Below, piece by piece: positions 1 through 6,894 of a stretch of DNA of 48,335 nt. Made by a program: the position numbers and the translations under genes. Source of the stretch: an uncultured Clostridia bacterium (lineage in GTDB: Bacteria; Bacillota; Clostridia; Monoglobales; Monoglobaceae). The stretch lies in the NCBI GenBank assembly GCA_934463175.1, contig CAKSIW010000011.1, positions 1-48,335 on the forward strand. The letters run 5' to 3'. The notes under the pieces were generated by a model. It saw only the letters and a program-made list of their open reading frames with translations. It was not told the DNA's origin and searched no databases. The stretch's first letter is position 1; every line of letters starts with the position of its first letter.

Positions 1-464
1 GATGTGTTTTCCGCAAACGGCAGACACCACAGCTGAACCCCGTTATCCGCTTCATCGCAAACCTCAAAGCCTTTATACTTCAAAAATTTCGGGTCAGCCA
101 AAAAAGGCTTTTTCTTTTTTGAAGATAAAATGCACAGCCCCTTCTTTCCCTTGCTTCGGCTGTCCTCAATGCAGGCATTCAGCAGCTCTGTAGAATAGCC
201 ATGTCCTTTAAACGACCCTGCCACCCACAGGCAGTCAATATACATATATCCGTCTGCCGCCACAGGATTCCACGCGTTTTCAGCCGGTATATACTCAATA
301 AAACACTTGCCGCGTTCTTTGCTTTTCAGAAAAACCAAGCCGTCATCAAACCGTTCCCGAAGCCATGCTTTTTTTGACGACACCTGAATGTCATTATTGT
401 TTGAAATTGCACAGCATATGTGTTCCGTATCTATATTTTCTTTTGTTACTCTGATGTATTCCAT
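1..464 (-). CDS. GNAT-family N-acetyltransferase, partial (C-terminus beyond window edge)
   Basis: An open frame of 154 codons runs leftward from an ATG at 464 and leaves the window without a stop, so the C-terminus is missing. A good ribosome binding site (CGGAGGT) sits six bases upstream at 471-477. The protein opens MEYIRVTKENIDTEHICCAI and carries an acetyl-CoA-binding stretch of GNAT type around residues 88-96 (GSFKGHGYS), followed by an SSKKKKPFLADP segment. It resembles the YoaP-like GNAT proteins common in Clostridia. The substrate cannot be told. It lies 46 bases beyond the end of the next gene on the same strand, which is another GNAT gene, so the two may be co-transcribed. The family assignment is from recognition of the motifs. 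Confidence 0.8.
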   Translation of the reverse strand, partial: MEYIRVTKENIDTEHICCAISNNNDIQVSSKKAWLRERFDDGLVFLKSKERGKCFIEYIPAENAWNPVAADGYMYIDCLWVAGSFKGHGYSTELLNACIEDSRSKGKKGLCILSSKKKKPFLADPKFLKYKGFEVCDEADNGVQLWCLPFAENT

Positions 465-509
465 AAATATACCTCCGTTAGCTTTTTTATTATTAATTAT
501 GAGCTGAAA

Positions 510-1043
510 TCAGCGGCGTAATAAATCCCATTCCCTCCGCGAAACCGCATAAACAACCGTTTTTTCTTTTTCGTCATCAATAAATTCGTGAACCTTTTTC
601 ATTCCGTTTGCGGCAGCCGTTGCAATTGACGCGGCATTTTCTTTTTTCATATATGAATATATGATATTAAACGGCGTGTTTTCAAACGCCCAGTCTCTGC
701 ATTTCTGAGCCGCCTCCTTTGCAAACCCCTGTCTTTGGAAGCTCTTTTTGATATGATACCCGATTTCGGGCTTGAAGGAGCCGTCAATATTCTGTATTGT
801 AATTCCGCAGTCTCCAATCATTTCACCCGTATCCTTCAGCACAACCGCCCACAATCCAAAGCCGAAAACCCTGTATCGCTCAATGTTTTTTGAAATCCAG
901 CCTCTCACTCTGTTTTCATCAAATGTATACGGGTAATGCTCCATAATGTCTGAATCGGACAGAATCTCATACATCGCCGAAAAATCATCATTATTCATCT
1001 CACGCAGAATTAACCGTTTTGTCTCAAAACCCTTCTTATTCAT
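510..1043 (-). CDS. GNAT-family N-acetyltransferase, RimJ/RimL type
   Basis: This 177-residue protein has the layout of the RimJ/RimL branch of GNAT acetyltransferases. It starts with FETKRLILREMNNDD, a typical first strand and helix; has GLWAVVLKDTGEMIGDCGI in the middle; and has the acetyl-CoA loop QRQGFAKEAA near residue 103. Family members acetylate ribosomal protein N-termini, amino sugars or small toxic amines; nothing in the sequence fixes the substrate. The start is supported by a GGAG element seven bases before the ATG. The length is normal for the family and there is no break. It lies between the partial GNAT gene downstream and the small conserved gene at 1153-1365 upstream, all on the minus strand. 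Confidence 0.85.
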   Translation of the reverse strand: MNKKGFETKRLILREMNNDDFSAMYEILSDSDIMEHYPYTFDENRVRGWISKNIERYRVFGFGLWAVVLKDTGEMIGDCGITIQNIDGSFKPEIGYHIKKSFQRQGFAKEAAQKCRDWAFENTPFNIIYSYMKKENAASIATAAANGMKKVHEFIDDEKEKTVVYAVSRREWDLLRR

Positions 1044-1152
1044 TGTTGTTCTCCATTTTAGGATTTATTCAGCAGCAGGCTCTCATGTCACTCCAGCTTT
1101 CTTCTTTATTCCGCAAAAATCCCCTTTTCACCTGCAATACAGCAAATCCAAA

Positions 1153-1365
1153 TCAACGCTGTTTGCATACGGCAAAAATCACCGTCCGCGCCTTCATTGA
1201 GATTTTCTTAACCTCATATCCATATTCTGTCAGTTCATTTTTATATCTCAAAAAAGAATGGTCAATCGGTATTCCCGCAATTGCCTCAATTTCTTCAAAC
1301 GTTAACACCGATTGCGTCTTACCGGATTTCTGTATATACTCCCAAATTGCGTTATATTTGCTCAT
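1153..1365 (-). CDS. Small conserved protein of unknown function
   Basis: This 70-residue protein is preceded by a GAGGA element at a usable distance from the ATG. Its centre, LTFEEIEAIAGIPIDHSFL, followed by a YKNELTEYGY segment, resembles a small family I have seen repeatedly in Clostridia, with a conserved IPIDHSFL core and a basic C-terminus (SMKARTVIFA). It is predicted soluble, with no signal peptide or membrane segment. I know no function for it; the length and charge are compatible with nucleic-acid binding, but that is only a guess. It sits beside a methylase-like remnant on the same strand, which suggests a short accessory patch. Confidence 0.65.
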   Translation of the reverse strand: MSKYNAIWEYIQKSGKTQSVLTFEEIEAIAGIPIDHSFLRYKNELTEYGYEVKKISMKARTVIFAVCKQR

Positions 1366-1482
1366 ATTGCTGTCCTCTGTGTTCAGTGTTGCATTTTTTC
1401 AAAAACATCATCATAGCTTGAAACTCTGTGGACAACATCTGTCCAAGCTTCGGTTCTAAAAACTGACATACACATGCGGTAA

Positions 1483-1584
1483 TCATTCCGCAGTCGCCTT
1501 CTTTCTGATTAATATGCGTGCATATTGAGTGTAAAACTCATCATTTTTCACGTTTTTTGCCCGTGATAATATTTCATTTGCCAT
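1483..1584 (-). pseudogene. Truncated N-terminus of an EcoRI-type adenine methyltransferase
   Basis: A 33-codon frame starts at an ATG at 1584, preceded by a CAGGAGAA ribosome binding site. Its first 21 residues, including AKNVKNDEFYTQY, match the usual opening of EcoRI-type adenine-specific DNA methyltransferases. In full proteins this is followed by a DIEKE-like stretch and then several hundred residues; here the similarity stops at once and a stop codon follows after RILIRKKATAE. No methylase motif is found downstream on the same strand. I read it as the 5' remnant of a deleted methylase gene. The rest of the gap to 1365 shows only short weak frames that I cannot support. Confidence 0.5.
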
Positions 1585-1652
1585 TGCACAAATTCTCCTG
1601 AGTTAATTGTTTAATTTCATTATATCATAACAACGCACATAGGTCAATAAAT

Positions 1653-1686
1653 AAAAAAAATCGGAATGGAGCAAAATCCATTCCGA
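1653..1686 (-). terminator. Rho-independent terminator after tRNA-Ala(TGC)
   Basis: A perfect hairpin (CGGAATGG paired with CCATTCCG, at 1661-1686) is followed on the minus strand by eight T residues. It starts three bases beyond the CCA end of tRNA-Ala(TGC). The same sequence recurs, inverted, after tRNA-Ala(CGC) at 2142-2174. Confidence 0.9.
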
Positions 1687-1688
1687 CG

Positions 1689-1764
1689 TGGTGGAGATAA
1701 AGAGAGTCGAACTCTTGACCCCCTGCTTGCAAGGCAGGTGCTCTCCCAACTGAGCTATACCCCC
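1689..1764 (-). tRNA. tRNA-Ala(TGC)
   Basis: This 76-base tRNA is encoded on the minus strand. The acceptor GGGGGTA pairs with TATCTCC and contains the G3-U70 wobble that marks alanine tRNAs. The anticodon loop is CTTGCAA, giving anticodon TGC. The discriminator A and the CCA end are encoded. It has its own promoter at 1790-1818 and terminator at 1653-1686. Confidence 0.97.
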
Positions 1765-1789
1765 ACATGCTGTGTCACCGACAAAATAT

Positions 1790-1818
1790 ATTATATCACA
1801 TTTCTTTTGCTTTGTAAA
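1790..1818 (-). promoter_or_regulatory. Sigma-A promoter of tRNA-Ala(TGC)
   Basis: On the minus strand a -35 box TTTACA (1818-1813) and a -10 box TATAAT (1795-1790) are separated by 17 bases, about 25 bases upstream of the mature tRNA. It is divergent from the promoter at 1857-1885. Confidence 0.85.
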
Positions 1819-1856
1819 GCCCTTTTTTAATTTTTTTTATTATTTTAAAAAAACAC

Positions 1857-1885
1857 TTGCTTTTCTAATTATAATATGTTATACT
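1857..1885 (+). promoter_or_regulatory. Sigma-A promoter of the tRNA-Leu/tRNA-Ala pair
   Basis: TTGCTT (1857-1862) and TATACT (1880-1885) are 17 bases apart and lie 34 bases before tRNA-Leu(CAA). No separate promoter is visible before tRNA-Ala(CGC), so both tRNAs are probably in one transcript. Confidence 0.8.
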
Positions 1886-1919
1886 AACAACGATGTTTGT
1901 TCATCAGCACATCAGATTT

Positions 1920-2006
1920 GCCGGTGTGGTGGAATTGGCAGACGCGCTGGACTCAAAATCCTGTGGTAGCAATACCGTATCGGTTCGACCCCGATCACCG
2001 GCACCA
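1920..2006 (+). tRNA. tRNA-Leu(CAA)
   Basis: This 87-base class II tRNA has acceptor GCCGGTG paired with CACCGGC, a long variable arm, an encoded CCA and the loop CTCAAAA with anticodon CAA. The anticodon stem CTGGA/TCCTG has a T-T mismatch at its second pair (28-42), which is unusual but should leave four pairs. It is the first gene of the transcript from 1857-1885. Confidence 0.95.
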
Positions 2007-2007
2007 T

Positions 2008-2039
2008 AACCGACAAGACCCCCTTTTTTCTTGTCGGTT
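2008..2039 (+). other. Stem-loop between tRNA-Leu and tRNA-Ala
   Basis: AACCGACAAG pairs perfectly with CTTGTCGGTT around a 12-base loop that itself ends in six T residues. No T-run follows the 3' arm, so it is a poor terminator. As tRNA-Ala(CGC) 25 bases downstream has no promoter of its own, it may be a processing signal or a partial terminator. Confidence 0.6.
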
Positions 2040-2063
2040 TCCCTTCATATTTATGAGATTTAT

Positions 2064-2139
2064 GGGGGATTAGCTCAGCTGGGAGAGCGCATGGTTCGCA
2101 ATCATGAGGTCAGGGGTTCGATCCCCCTATTCTCCACCA
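2064..2139 (+). tRNA. tRNA-Ala(CGC)
   Basis: This 76-base tRNA has acceptor GGGGGAT paired with ATTCTCC, again with the G3-U70 alanine identity pair. The loop TTCGCAA gives anticodon CGC, and CCA is encoded. A dedicated CGC alanine tRNA is less common in Firmicutes than TGC or GGC. It ends in a terminator identical to that of tRNA-Ala(TGC). Confidence 0.95.
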
Positions 2140-2141
2140 CG

Positions 2142-2174
2142 TCGGAATGGATTTTGCTCCATTCCGATTTTTTT
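2142..2174 (+). terminator. Rho-independent terminator after tRNA-Ala(CGC)
   Basis: The hairpin at 2142-2167 is followed by seven T residues. The stretch 2131-2174 is identical to the reverse complement of 1654-1697. Confidence 0.9.
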
Positions 2175-2300
2175 GCGGAAAAACTATCTCACGCTCTGTT
2201 TTTCAGGAGTATTTTTTTCAATAACACTGGACAATGTAAACAAAATTCAGTCAAAATATTTATTACATAATGATAAAAACAGGGTTTTTGTCGAAATGAC

Positions 2301-2329
2301 TTGAAAAATCGGCGTTTTTATTATACAAT
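2301..2329 (+). promoter_or_regulatory. Sigma-A promoter of the purine permease gene
   Basis: TTGAAA (2301-2306) and TACAAT (2324-2329) are 17 bases apart, 33 bases before the TTG start. The leader is too short for a purine riboswitch and I see no such fold. Confidence 0.75.
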
Positions 2330-2362
2330 AATAGTGTAAAAAATTTAAGGAGGGGTTTTTCT

Positions 2363-3709
2363 TTGGAGAAATTTTTCAAAATCAAAGAACGCGGTTCAAG
2401 CGTTCGCACAGAGATTATAGCCGGTGTCACAACATTTCTGGCAATGGCATATATTCTCGCAGTTAATCCGGGCTACATGGAAGCTGCCGGAATCAGCAAG
2501 GCGGCAGCCTTTTCGGCAACAGCAATTTCAGCGGGCATTGCAACGCTTTGCATGGCTTTTTTTGCAAACTACCCTGTTGCACTGGCTTCGGGAATGGGAC
2601 TCAATGCGTTTTTTGCATATACGGTTTGCGGTGCTATGGGATATTCCTATAAGGTTGCATTAACCGCAGTGTTCATTGAAGGTATTATATTTATGATACT
2701 TTCACTGTTCAAGTTCCGTGAAGCACTCGTGAACAAGATTCCGAACAATCTTAAGTTTGCAATCACTGCCGGAATAGGCTTATTCATTTCCGTTATTGCG
2801 CTTTTAAATTCCGGAATTGTTGTGAAGAGCGATGCAACAACAATTGCTCTCGGAAACCTCAGCTCAGCACCTGTTGTTCTCGGACTTGTCGGTCTTCTCG
2901 TAATCGGAGTTCTTCAGCATTTTAAGGTGCCTGGCGGAATCCTTCTCGGAATCCTGATAACATGGGTTCTCGGAATGTTTGCCGAGCTTTGCGGCTGGTA
3001 TGCTGTTGATATTGAAAACGGTGTTTATTCGGTATTTCCGTCGTTTTCGGGGAATGCATTTTCTGCGCCGCTGTTCTTCGATTTTGATTTTGCGTTTATT
3101 GCAAAAAACATTCCGGCATTCGCGCTGGTTACATTCACTTTCCTTTATACCGATATTTTCGATACAGTCGGAACGCTTATCGGTGTTGCCGAAAAAGGAG
3201 AGCTGCTTGATGAAAAGGGTGAGCTTCCCCAGGCAAGCGGTGCATTGATGGCTGACGCTGTTGGAACGGTTGCAGGTGCAATTCTCGGAACATCAACGGT
3301 GACAAGCTTTGTTGAATCAAGCGCGGGCGTTGCTGCGGGCGGAAAAACAGGTCTGGCTTCTGTTGTAACGGCAATACTGTTCTTCCTTTCCCTGGTGCTT
3401 GCTCCGATATTCACCGCAATTCCGTCATTCGCAACCACACCGGCAATGCTTTATGTCGGACTGCTCATGCTTTCGGCTGTGAAGAAGGTTGATTTTGACG
3501 GTGACGCTGCTGATACTATCGGCGCATTTTTGGCAATAATCATGATGCCGCTTACATATTCAATTGCAAACGGAATCATGTTCGGTATGCTTTCATGGGT
3601 TATTCTGAAGCTTGTGACGGGCAAAGCAAAGGACATCAGCGGAGTTATGTATATTTCTGTTCTGTTGTTTGTGATATTTATTGCTCTCAAGGTTGCAGGT
3701 TTGGCATAA
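2363..3709 (+). CDS. NCS2-family guanine/hypoxanthine permease
   Basis: This 448-residue integral membrane protein belongs to the AzgA-like branch (COG2252) of the NCS2 transporters, which import hypoxanthine, guanine or adenine by proton symport. The N-terminus MEKFFKIKERGSSVRTEIIA is the usual opening of the family. Hallmarks follow: AGVTTFLAMAYILAVNP, the re-entrant helix region GMGLNAFFAYTVCG near residue 78, and FTFLYTDIFDTVGTLIGVAE followed by GTSTVTSFVESSAGVAAGGKTG in the second half. I count about a dozen hydrophobic spans. The start is a TTG nine bases after AAGGAGGGG; no nearer ATG fits. It has its own promoter and a downstream stem-loop, so it is monocistronic. Exact base specificity cannot be read from sequence. 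Confidence 0.93.
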   Translation: MEKFFKIKERGSSVRTEIIAGVTTFLAMAYILAVNPGYMEAAGISKAAAFSATAISAGIATLCMAFFANYPVALASGMGLNAFFAYTVCGAMGYSYKVALTAVFIEGIIFMILSLFKFREALVNKIPNNLKFAITAGIGLFISVIALLNSGIVVKSDATTIALGNLSSAPVVLGLVGLLVIGVLQHFKVPGGILLGILITWVLGMFAELCGWYAVDIENGVYSVFPSFSGNAFSAPLFFDFDFAFIAKNIPAFALVTFTFLYTDIFDTVGTLIGVAEKGELLDEKGELPQASGALMADAVGTVAGAILGTSTVTSFVESSAGVAAGGKTGLASVVTAILFFLSLVLAPIFTAIPSFATTPAMLYVGLLMLSAVKKVDFDGDAADTIGAFLAIIMMPLTYSIANGIMFGMLSWVILKLVTGKAKDISGVMYISVLLFVIFIALKVAGLA

Positions 3710-3735
3710 TAAACTGAAAACAGAAAAGTCAAGTC

Positions 3736-3784
3736 GCGGCACAGCAGCCTTTATCGTTTAAAGCGATAAAGACCGCTGTGCCGC
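3736..3784 (+). terminator. Stem-loop, probable terminator of the permease gene
   Basis: GCGGCACAGC at 3736 pairs with GCTGTGCCGC ending at 3784, with an inner CTTTATCG/CGATAAAG stem. The T tail is short (CTCTGTTT), so termination strength is uncertain. Confidence 0.65.
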
Positions 3785-3833
3785 TCTGTTTACATCGTTC
3801 TGCAAAAAAATATAAAAATTTTCTAAAAAACTA

Positions 3834-3862
3834 TTGACAAGCAGGGCAAAAAGTAGTATAAT
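3834..3862 (+). promoter_or_regulatory. Consensus sigma-A promoter of tRNA-Lys
   Basis: TTGACA (3834-3839) and TATAAT (3857-3862) are 17 bases apart: a perfect consensus, ending 20 bases before tRNA-Lys. Confidence 0.92.
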
Positions 3863-3882
3863 AATATCTGTTGCTGATACAT

Positions 3883-3958
3883 GCACCATTAGCTCAGTTG
3901 GTAGAGCACCTGACTCTTAATCAGGGTGTCCACGGTTCGAACCCGTGATGGTGTACCA
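3883..3958 (+). tRNA. tRNA-Lys(CTT)
   Basis: This 76-base tRNA has loop CTCTTAA with anticodon CTT and an encoded CCA. The acceptor GCACCAT pairs with ATGGTGT, with a G-U at the first position. It has its own consensus promoter and terminator. Confidence 0.96.
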
Positions 3959-3989
3959 AAACTCCTCAGACTCAGGTCTGAGGAGTTTT
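3959..3989 (+). terminator. Rho-independent terminator after tRNA-Lys
   Basis: AACTCCTCAGAC pairs with GTCTGAGGAGTT around a four-base loop, directly followed by T residues. Confidence 0.88.
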
Positions 3990-4122
3990 AAGTTTATATG
4001 ACAAAAAACCAAGAGCCACAAATGCGGTCATAACATTGTTTTAATGCACTTTTTATTAATGAAGCTTTTACTTATTTTGCAAGCATGTCTGCTGTCCGCA
4101 CCTCTCTGATGTTCGGCTGTTC

Positions 4123-4159
4123 AAAAAGCTGCGGTTTTAAAACAAAACCGCAGCTTTTT
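4123..4159 (-). terminator. Rho-independent terminator after azlD
   Basis: AAAAAGCTGCGGTTTT pairs with AAAACCGCAGCTTTTT. It lies just after the azlD stop on the minus strand and ends in five T residues within the stem. It closes the long minus-strand gene run that starts at recJ. Confidence 0.8.
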
Positions 4160-4165
4160 ATTTCA

Positions 4166-4492
4166 TCAGAACACAAACTGAACCAACAGCATATAAAGAA
4201 CCGTTCCGTCGCCGATGGACAGGAGCATTTGTTTTTTCCAAAGGTGCAGAATAACCACAAAAATGATGGAGATGATTTCAGGCACTCCATGTGAACCGGT
4301 AAAAATACTGACGTTCTTTAAGCAATATATCACAAGCAGTCCGAACACGGCGGAGGGCAAAACATTTCCGAGATATTTGATATATTTGGGAGTTGGCTTC
4401 CCTGACGGAAAAATCAGAAACGGCAGAAATCTTGTCAGCATTGTGCCGAGAACAACAAGTGCAATTTTTATGATTCTTTGAGTCAGTGTCAT
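4166..4492 (-). CDS. azlD: AzlD-like branched-chain amino acid exporter small subunit
   Basis: This 108-residue membrane protein with about four hydrophobic helices is of the AzlD/YgaH type. The motif RFLPFLIFPSGKPTPKYIKYLG followed by LPSAVFGLLVIYCL is characteristic. With AzlC it forms a two-component exporter of branched-chain amino acids (and analogues) in the inner membrane. The ATG overlaps the azlC stop by four bases (ATGA), which implies translational coupling. The last helix ends VLYMLLVQFVF immediately before a terminator. Length and arrangement are normal for the family. The assignment rests on both sequence and adjacency to azlC. Confidence 0.9.
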   Translation of the reverse strand: MTLTQRIIKIALVVLGTMLTRFLPFLIFPSGKPTPKYIKYLGNVLPSAVFGLLVIYCLKNVSIFTGSHGVPEIISIIFVVILHLWKKQMLLSIGDGTVLYMLLVQFVF

Positions 4493-5193
4493 TCATTTTC
4501 GCCGCCTTTCCACAAGCTTTTCCTCAAAACAGTCAGGATTATCAGAATTGCCGCCATTGCCGGAATGATAAAGCTGTCCGAACCGAACATGATAAGGCAA
4601 ACGAGCGACACACCGAGTCCCAGATATGAGCTTGTGTGATCCTTTTCCTTTATCCACTGCTCCATGAATATCACAACAAACATAGCCGTCATCACAAACT
4701 CCAAGCCCTGCGTGTTAAAATGAATAACCGATCCCAGAAGTCCTCCTATTGTTGCTCCCGAAACCCAATAAAAATGATTGAGCAATGTCACAAAGAACAT
4801 GAACCAGCCCTTGTCAACGCCTTTCGGCAAATCTGCCGTATAGTTTATCGAAAAACTTTCATCGCACATTCCGAAAATCAGATACAGCTTTTTAAATCCT
4901 GTATTCTTATATTTATCAAGCATTGAAATTCCGTAAAACAGATGCCGTGCATTAATCATAACCGTCATCAGAAAAGCCTGCAAAGGGTCAAACGCACCGA
5001 TAAGCATGTCAGTCGCCACAAACTCAGCCGAACCCGCAAAAACCGCAAGGCTCATTATGCATGGATACCAGAACGAAAACCCTGCCGCATTCATATAAAC
5101 TCCGTATGTAATCCCCAAAAACCAAAATCCGGCAAAAATCAGTATGGTATATGGAAATGCGGTTTTCAGTGCTTTAATATAATTGTTTTTCAT
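4489..5193 (-). CDS. azlC: AzlC-like branched-chain amino acid exporter large subunit
   Basis: This 234-residue protein carries the AzlC family pattern: AFPYTILIFAGFWFLGITYG near the start, SLAVFAGSAEFVATDML around residue 50, NARHLFYGISML around residue 82, and SFSINY after it. The known role is the pore subunit for export of leucine, isoleucine, valine and toxic analogues. The start has a GAGGAG site upstream. It sits 35 bases after the GtrA-like gene and overlaps azlD, so it probably belongs to the same operon. In Bacillus the azl operon is under Lrp-type control; no such regulator is visible here. Confidence 0.92.
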   Translation of the reverse strand: MKNNYIKALKTAFPYTILIFAGFWFLGITYGVYMNAAGFSFWYPCIMSLAVFAGSAEFVATDMLIGAFDPLQAFLMTVMINARHLFYGISMLDKYKNTGFKKLYLIFGMCDESFSINYTADLPKGVDKGWFMFFVTLLNHFYWVSGATIGGLLGSVIHFNTQGLEFVMTAMFVVIFMEQWIKEKDHTSSYLGLGVSLVCLIMFGSDSFIIPAMAAILIILTVLRKSLWKGGENE

Positions 5194-5228
5194 TCGTCAC
5201 CGCTCCTCAATTCCGTCAAAACAAACGC

Positions 5229-5633
5229 TCACCTTTCACAAAACACAATCAGCTTGCAGAATACATAATTCAGAATTGTAACCGAAATCCCGATATAAAT
5301 TTTCACTGCAAGCTCACTGCACCGCAGTCTGTCAATGAAAAAATACGCACCAAAAATTTCAATTGCACCCGAAAAAGCACGCGAAAACACAAATCTTGCA
5401 AGCTGCACAGCATGTCCGAGCATTCCCGATGTCTCTGTCTTGAACACAAGCAACGCATTCAGCACATATGACACCAGCACCGAAATAATCCACGCAATTG
5501 CCGCACTCGGTGTCGGTTCAAGCAGAGTTCTCAGCAAAAAATATCCGCCGAAATTGACCGCCGTTGTGATAAATCCGCCAATCGAATACAGTATCATTTC
5601 CCTTCTGAATTCAAAGCTGCTTTTCCAAGCCAT
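5229..5633 (-). CDS. GtrA-family membrane protein
   Basis: This 134-residue protein with four predicted membrane helices belongs to the GtrA family. Members are thought to move lipid-linked sugars across the membrane or to help glycosyltransferases in wall teichoic acid, O-antigen or exopolysaccharide assembly. The typical start (RREMILYSIGGFITTAVNFG), the middle (AWIISVLVSYVLNALLVFKT) and the end (FCKLIVF) are present. It lies 55 bases after the hemZ-like gene and 35 bases before azlC on the same strand. There is no glycosyltransferase neighbour, so the substrate cannot be inferred. Confidence 0.87.
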   Translation of the reverse strand: MAWKSSFEFRREMILYSIGGFITTAVNFGGYFLLRTLLEPTPSAAIAWIISVLVSYVLNALLVFKTETSGMLGHAVQLARFVFSRAFSGAIEIFGAYFFIDRLRCSELAVKIYIGISVTILNYVFCKLIVFCER

Positions 5634-5688
5634 TGCACACCTCCATCAAAAGCTTCAGTGTCACTTTTCTGTCCGATAAATACCGCCG

Positions 5689-6894
5689 TCACGCCTTTTC
5701 GGGCTGTCCGTACCCCAACGCCGTACTGCTTTTCAGCACATCTTTTCTGTGCAGCATTTCATCTATGCGTTCTATATAATCCTTCGGTTCTTTAACATTG
5801 AAAATCCTTTCTATCCTGTCACAGCTCCTGTCAACGGTTTTCGTCACGCCGCCGCACCCGAGAGAAATTATGGTTTGTATTTCCTCCATAATGTAGATAT
5901 TATACAGGCTTTCATATCCCGGCAAAGCATATCCGACATTTTCAAGATTTCCAAGCATGTTCTTCTGACGGTAGAGATAATACGGACGCTTTCCGTCCGC
6001 GGTCAGACGTTTCAGCGCGTAATCAACCATCTCCGCAACCTGTCCGCCGTCCGTCAGGCTATATTCACCGATATTTTCATTCAGCCTTGACGACCTTTTA
6101 ATGCTCATTGTATGCACTGTTGTATTTTCAGGCTTCAGCTCCTCAACACGTTCGACCGTATTCACGAACATAGCTTTATTCTCACCCGGCAGACCTGCAA
6201 TTATGTCCATATTGACAGCACCGATACCGCATTCTCTCGCAAGATACATTGCGGTGTATATATCCTCGGGAGTGTGACGTCTGCCGATTACGCGGAGCGT
6301 CTCCTCATTCATCGTCTGAGGATTTATGCTTATTCTGTCAATGCCGTATTTTTTTATCGTTTCAAGCTTTTCGCGCGTTATTGTGTCAGGTCTGCCTGCC
6401 TCAACGGTGAATTCCTTCACCTTCGACAAATCAAAGCTGCCGTACATGCAGTCAAACAGCCTGTCCAGCATATCCGCGCTGAGCGTTGTCGGAGTGCCTC
6501 CGCCGATATAAACAGTTTCAATCTCACTGTTATTTTCTCTGATTATCTCTGCCGTATACTTAATTTCGCGCATAAGACATTCAAGATATTCAGGAACGAG
6601 CTTTGCCGACCCGGCGACACTGTTGCTGACAAACGAGCAGTAAAGGCAGCGCGTCGGGCAAAACGGAATGCCGACATATATGCTGACGCCGCGGCGATAC
6701 ATTTTCTCGGTTATCGGCAGCTCAACCTCGGCAACCGAAACCGCAAGCCTTGCCTTTTCCTCACTCACGCCAAGCTCATTTTCAAAATATTGCATCGTCT
6801 CGCGCGGAGACAGCCCCTCCTTCATAAGCTTCACTGCAATTTTCACGGGGCGTATTCCCGTCAGTATTCCCCAAGGGCTTGTATTTTCACTCAT
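5689..6894 (-). CDS. hemZ: HemZ-like radical SAM protein (coproporphyrinogen dehydrogenase family), short form
   Basis: This 401-residue radical SAM protein has the cluster motif CPTRCLYC near residue 78, an IYIGGGTPTTL motif about 50 residues later and the conserved PWGILTGIRPVKIA at its extreme N-terminus. The family is HemZ, related to oxygen-independent coproporphyrinogen III oxidase (HemN). Members usually have roughly 90-100 extra residues before the PWG(S/I)LTG(I/V)RP motif; these are absent here. The ATG overlaps the stop of the upstream hydrolase gene by four bases, so the missing part is not encoded just upstream. Function in haem synthesis is uncertain for HemN-like proteins; it may instead be a related radical SAM dehydrogenase. 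Its place after relA and an MBL hydrolase gene is one I recall from other Clostridia. Confidence 0.85.
   Translation of the reverse strand: MSENTSPWGILTGIRPVKIAVKLMKEGLSPRETMQYFENELGVSEEKARLAVSVAEVELPITEKMYRRGVSIYVGIPFCPTRCLYCSFVSNSVAGSAKLVPEYLECLMREIKYTAEIIRENNSEIETVYIGGGTPTTLSADMLDRLFDCMYGSFDLSKVKEFTVEAGRPDTITREKLETIKKYGIDRISINPQTMNEETLRVIGRRHTPEDIYTAMYLARECGIGAVNMDIIAGLPGENKAMFVNTVERVEELKPENTTVHTMSIKRSSRLNENIGEYSLTDGGQVAEMVDYALKRLTADGKRPYYLYRQKNMLGNLENVGYALPGYESLYNIYIMEEIQTIISLGCGGVTKTVDRSCDRIERIFNVKEPKDYIERIDEMLHRKDVLKSSTALGYGQPEKA

Noticed and set aside
1366..1482. Short minus-strand frames (about 30-60 codons) after the methylase remnant
   Set aside because: No ribosome site or family resemblance in any frame; I cannot support a gene.
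2180..2362. Purine riboswitch before the purine permease gene
   Set aside because: The predicted transcript leader is only about 27 bases long and the conserved riboswitch core is absent.
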